NCBI RefSeq assembly: GCF_002896875.1
Contig: NZ_CP023278.1
Span: 5,402,501-5,466,500 of the forward strand
DNA length: 64,000 nt
Reading direction: 5' to 3'
Source: Nostoc sp. CENA543
Lineage (GTDB): Bacteria; Cyanobacteriota; Cyanobacteriia; Cyanobacteriales; Nostocaceae
Shown: positions 62,431-64,000 of the stretch, piece after piece
Position numbering within the stretch: position 1 is the first letter of the stretch
Layout of the letters: each line of letters opens with the position of its first letter
The notes under the pieces: model-generated
Told to the model about the DNA's origin: nothing
What the model saw: the letters and a program-made list of their open reading frames with translations, nothing else
Database searches by the model: none
Program-made: the position numbers and the translations under genes

Positions 62431-63285
62431 ATGAAGCAGCAAAAAAATCAATATAGTCATCTCACAGCCATTGATAGAAATTATCTCTCATTCCCAGCAC
62501 AGTTTTTACTCAATCAAAATCTGCTCAATGGCAAAATCTTAGACTTTGGTTGTGGCTTGGGTAATGATGTGAAGTTATTACAACAGAAAGGCTGTGATAT
62601 CACTGGTTATGACCCTTATTATTACCCCCAATATCCTCACGATAAATTCGACACTATAATTTGCTTCTATGTCTTAAATGTTTTATCTCCTGAAGAACAA
62701 ACTCAGGTAATCATGGAAATATCCCATTTATTAAAACCAGGGGGTAAAGCTTATTATGCAGTGAGGAGAGATATCAAAAAAGAAGGTTTTCGAGAACATT
62801 ATGTTCATAAAAAACCGACATATCAATGTATTGTTAAACTCCCATTTAATTCTATTCATTTAGATGAAATGCGAGAAATATATGAATACATTCATTATAA
62901 TTATCAAAGGAATTCTCCTAATTATTGCATATTTTGTAATCCTGGCAGACATCTCACTCTCTTAACTGAATCAGCAACAGCTTATGCAATTTTTGATGGC
63001 TATCCCATCAGTAAAGGTCACATTTTGGTGATTCCCAAACGTCATGTTAGTAATTATTTTGAGCTACCTTTTTCAGAACAGTCTGCTTGTTGGCTAATGG
63101 TGAATAAGGTACAAGAAATGCTCAAAGCGGAATTTTCCCCTGATGGTTTTAATGTGGGTATGAATATCAATCGCGCTGCTGGGCAAAACATTATGCACGC
63201 CAGCATACATATTATTCCTCGCTATCAAGGTGATAGTGTTGGGGTAAAAAGTGGAATACGGAATGTCATTGCGAAAAGAAAATAG
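62431..63285 (+). CDS. Fusion of SAM-dependent methyltransferase and HIT-domain protein
   Basis: 284 residues. Residues about 30-165 are a class I methyltransferase: ILDFGCGLGNDVKLL (motif I, about 36-50), YDPYYYPQYP, DTIICFYVLNVL (motif IV) and KPGGKAYYAV. Residues about 162-284 are a HIT domain: CIFC (166-169), AYAIFDGYPISKGHILVIPKRH and GMNINRAAGQNIMHASIHIIPRY. The HIT triad should be His-x-His-x-His, but here it is H256-A-S258-I-H260 (codons CAC GCC AGC ATA CAT), so the nucleophilic middle His is a serine. Substrates are unknown. ATG 62431 is preceded by repeat-free sequence; it follows a Uma2 gene by 51 bases. Confidence 0.85.
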   Translation: MKQQKNQYSHLTAIDRNYLSFPAQFLLNQNLLNGKILDFGCGLGNDVKLLQQKGCDITGYDPYYYPQYPHDKFDTIICFYVLNVLSPEEQTQVIMEISHLLKPGGKAYYAVRRDIKKEGFREHYVHKKPTYQCIVKLPFNSIHLDEMREIYEYIHYNYQRNSPNYCIFCNPGRHLTLLTESATAYAIFDGYPISKGHILVIPKRHVSNYFELPFSEQSACWLMVNKVQEMLKAEFSPDGFNVGMNINRAAGQNIMHASIHIIPRYQGDSVGVKSGIRNVIAKRK

Positions 63286-63296
63286 TTGTACCAATT

Positions 63297-63362
63297 CGCA
63301 ATTTGCAATTCGCAATTCGCAATCAATGGGCTAACGCGCCCCGCTACGCTAACGCAATGGAC
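63297..63362. repeat. GCAATTC heptads plus ACGCGCCCCGCTACGC unit
   Basis: TTCGCAATTTGCAATTCGCA heptads are followed by a reverse unit ACGCGCCCCGCTACGCTAACG. The same pairing occurs at 32300-32373 and near 39440, 50205. Confidence 0.8.
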
Positions 63363-63420
63363 TAATGTCCCGCTTCTCTACAGTACAGAATAAACGGTAT
63401 AGAAAACCTCTCTCTAAATC

Positions 63421-63440
63421 TCTCTCCTGCGAGGAGAGAG
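63421..63440 (+). terminator. Palindromic CTCTCTCC/GGAGAGAG hairpin
   Basis: CTCTCTCCTGCGAGGAGAGAG-type palindrome (TCTCTCCTGCGAGGAGAGA), flanked by CCTCTCTCTAAAT on the left. It lies between the fusion gene (ends 63285, plus) and the prenyltransferase gene (ends 63545, minus) and could terminate transcription from both. Confidence 0.5.
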
Positions 63441-63544
63441 ACTTTGAGGCAAATTTTACTCAGACAGGAAAGGATTGTGCATGAATTTTTTACACCTGAA
63501 AACATACAGAATCAACATCTAGATTCAGGGGTGAAAAATTGCAA

Positions 63545-64000
63545 TTAAACTTTCCCAAATCGCCGCTCCCTTTGTTGATAGGCACATAGGGCGCGATGGA
63601 ATTCGGCTCGGTCGAAATCTGGCCAGAGTGTGTCAGTAATGTAAATTTCTCCATAGGCCATTTGCCAGAGGAGGAAATTAGAAAGACGCATTTCGCCACT
63701 GGTGCGAATCAATAAATCGGGGTCAGCAATTCCGGCTGTATATAAATGACCCTCAAATACTTCTTCTGAGATTTCGTCAGGTTTGAGGATACCTTGCTGG
63801 ACTTTTTGGGCGATCGCGCGACAAGCTTGCAAAATCTCCTGTCGTCCACCGTAGTTAGTCGCTACAGAAAAGCGGATACCACGATTATTTTTGGTTTCTT
63901 CCATTGAACGGGAAATTTCTGCTTGCAGCGATCGCGGCAATGCTGCTAAATTGCCAACAAACTGAATCTGCACATTTTCTTCGACCATTTCCCGCAACTC
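63545..64000 (-). CDS. uppS: Isoprenyl transferase (undecaprenyl/polyprenyl diphosphate synthase), 5' part missing
   Basis: C-terminal part of a cis-prenyltransferase, which makes the long isoprenoid carrier (or dolichol-like chains) used for cell-wall and glycan synthesis. Visible motifs: [12 protein letters not shown] (about 46-57 of the visible part, the substrate-binding N-Y-G-G), [21 protein letters not shown] (the conserved R-T-S-G-E-x-R-x-S block) and [16 protein letters not shown] ending near ERRFGKV. The N-terminal DGNGRWA/HRxG region lies beyond 64000, so the gene continues off the window. Confidence 0.93.
   Translation of the reverse strand, partial: ELREMVEENVQIQFVGNLAALPRSLQAEISRSMEETKNNRGIRFSVATNYGGRQEILQACRAIAQKVQQGILKPDEISEEVFEGHLYTAGIADPDLLIRTSGEMRLSNFLLWQMAYGEIYITDTLWPDFDRAEFHRALCAYQQRERRFGKV

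Overview
The window is chromosomal DNA of a filamentous, probably heterocyst-forming cyanobacterium of the Nostocales (Nostoc/Anabaena-like; the species cannot be fixed from the sequence alone). The evidence is an rbcL-rbcX-rbcS operon with a nearby Rubisco activase, psbY and ndhS, a DnaE polymerase ending in the N-half of the cyanobacterial split intein, many HIP1 octamers (GCGATCGC), and intergenic regions full of tandem heptanucleotides and short dispersed repeats typical of this group.

Layout. 1-3.3 kb: aroB and three Uma2-family genes, two of them a tandem duplicate. 3.3-8 kb: an ExoD-like membrane protein, a diacylglycerol-kinase-like enzyme, a beta-eliminating lyase with tyrosine phenol-lyase active-site residues, and a small conserved gene. 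8.2-10.8 kb: dnaE N-terminal half plus intein half. 11-17 kb: a chaperone block (J protein + DUF3143; dnaK-dnaJ) with an Rpn-like gene between. 17-26 kb: M28, M20 and M16 peptidases, map, a bestrophin-like channel, a VOC protein and a zinc-ribbon protein. 26-32 kb: gamma carbonic anhydrase, psbY, a Uma2 gene, folC and a FIST sensor-histidine kinase pair. 32-39 kb: an orphan sugar-binding lipoprotein and the type IV pilus operon pilM-N-O-Q, interrupted by a four-helix-bundle gene between perfect inverted repeats. 40-50 kb: Uma2, Mrp, RodA, NdhS, a HAS-barrel protein, an antiporter with Usp domains, and two genes that together would convert UDP-glucose to UDP-xylose. 50-59 kb: DUF2993 protein, Rubisco activase, a toxin-antitoxin locus broken by an IS630-family element, an SGNH hydrolase/AAC(3) acetyltransferase pair, then rbcS, rbcX and rbcL. 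59-64 kb: a beta-propeller protein, panB, Uma2, a methyltransferase-HIT fusion and the 3' part of an isoprenyl transferase gene cut by the window end.

Most of the window is housekeeping and photosynthetic metabolism. The points most worth a second look are: (1) an IS630 element with 28-bp inverted repeats and a TA duplication exactly at the antitoxin/toxin overlap, with an additional in-frame stop in the toxin; (2) a 0.5-kb unit of inverted G-rich repeats around a four-helix-bundle gene lodged between pilO and pilQ; (3) a methyltransferase-HIT fusion in which the middle histidine of the HIT triad is serine; (4) the tyrosine phenol-lyase-type enzyme; and (5) intergenic heptad repeats translated inside protein-coding genes. 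No tRNA, rRNA or CRISPR array was seen.
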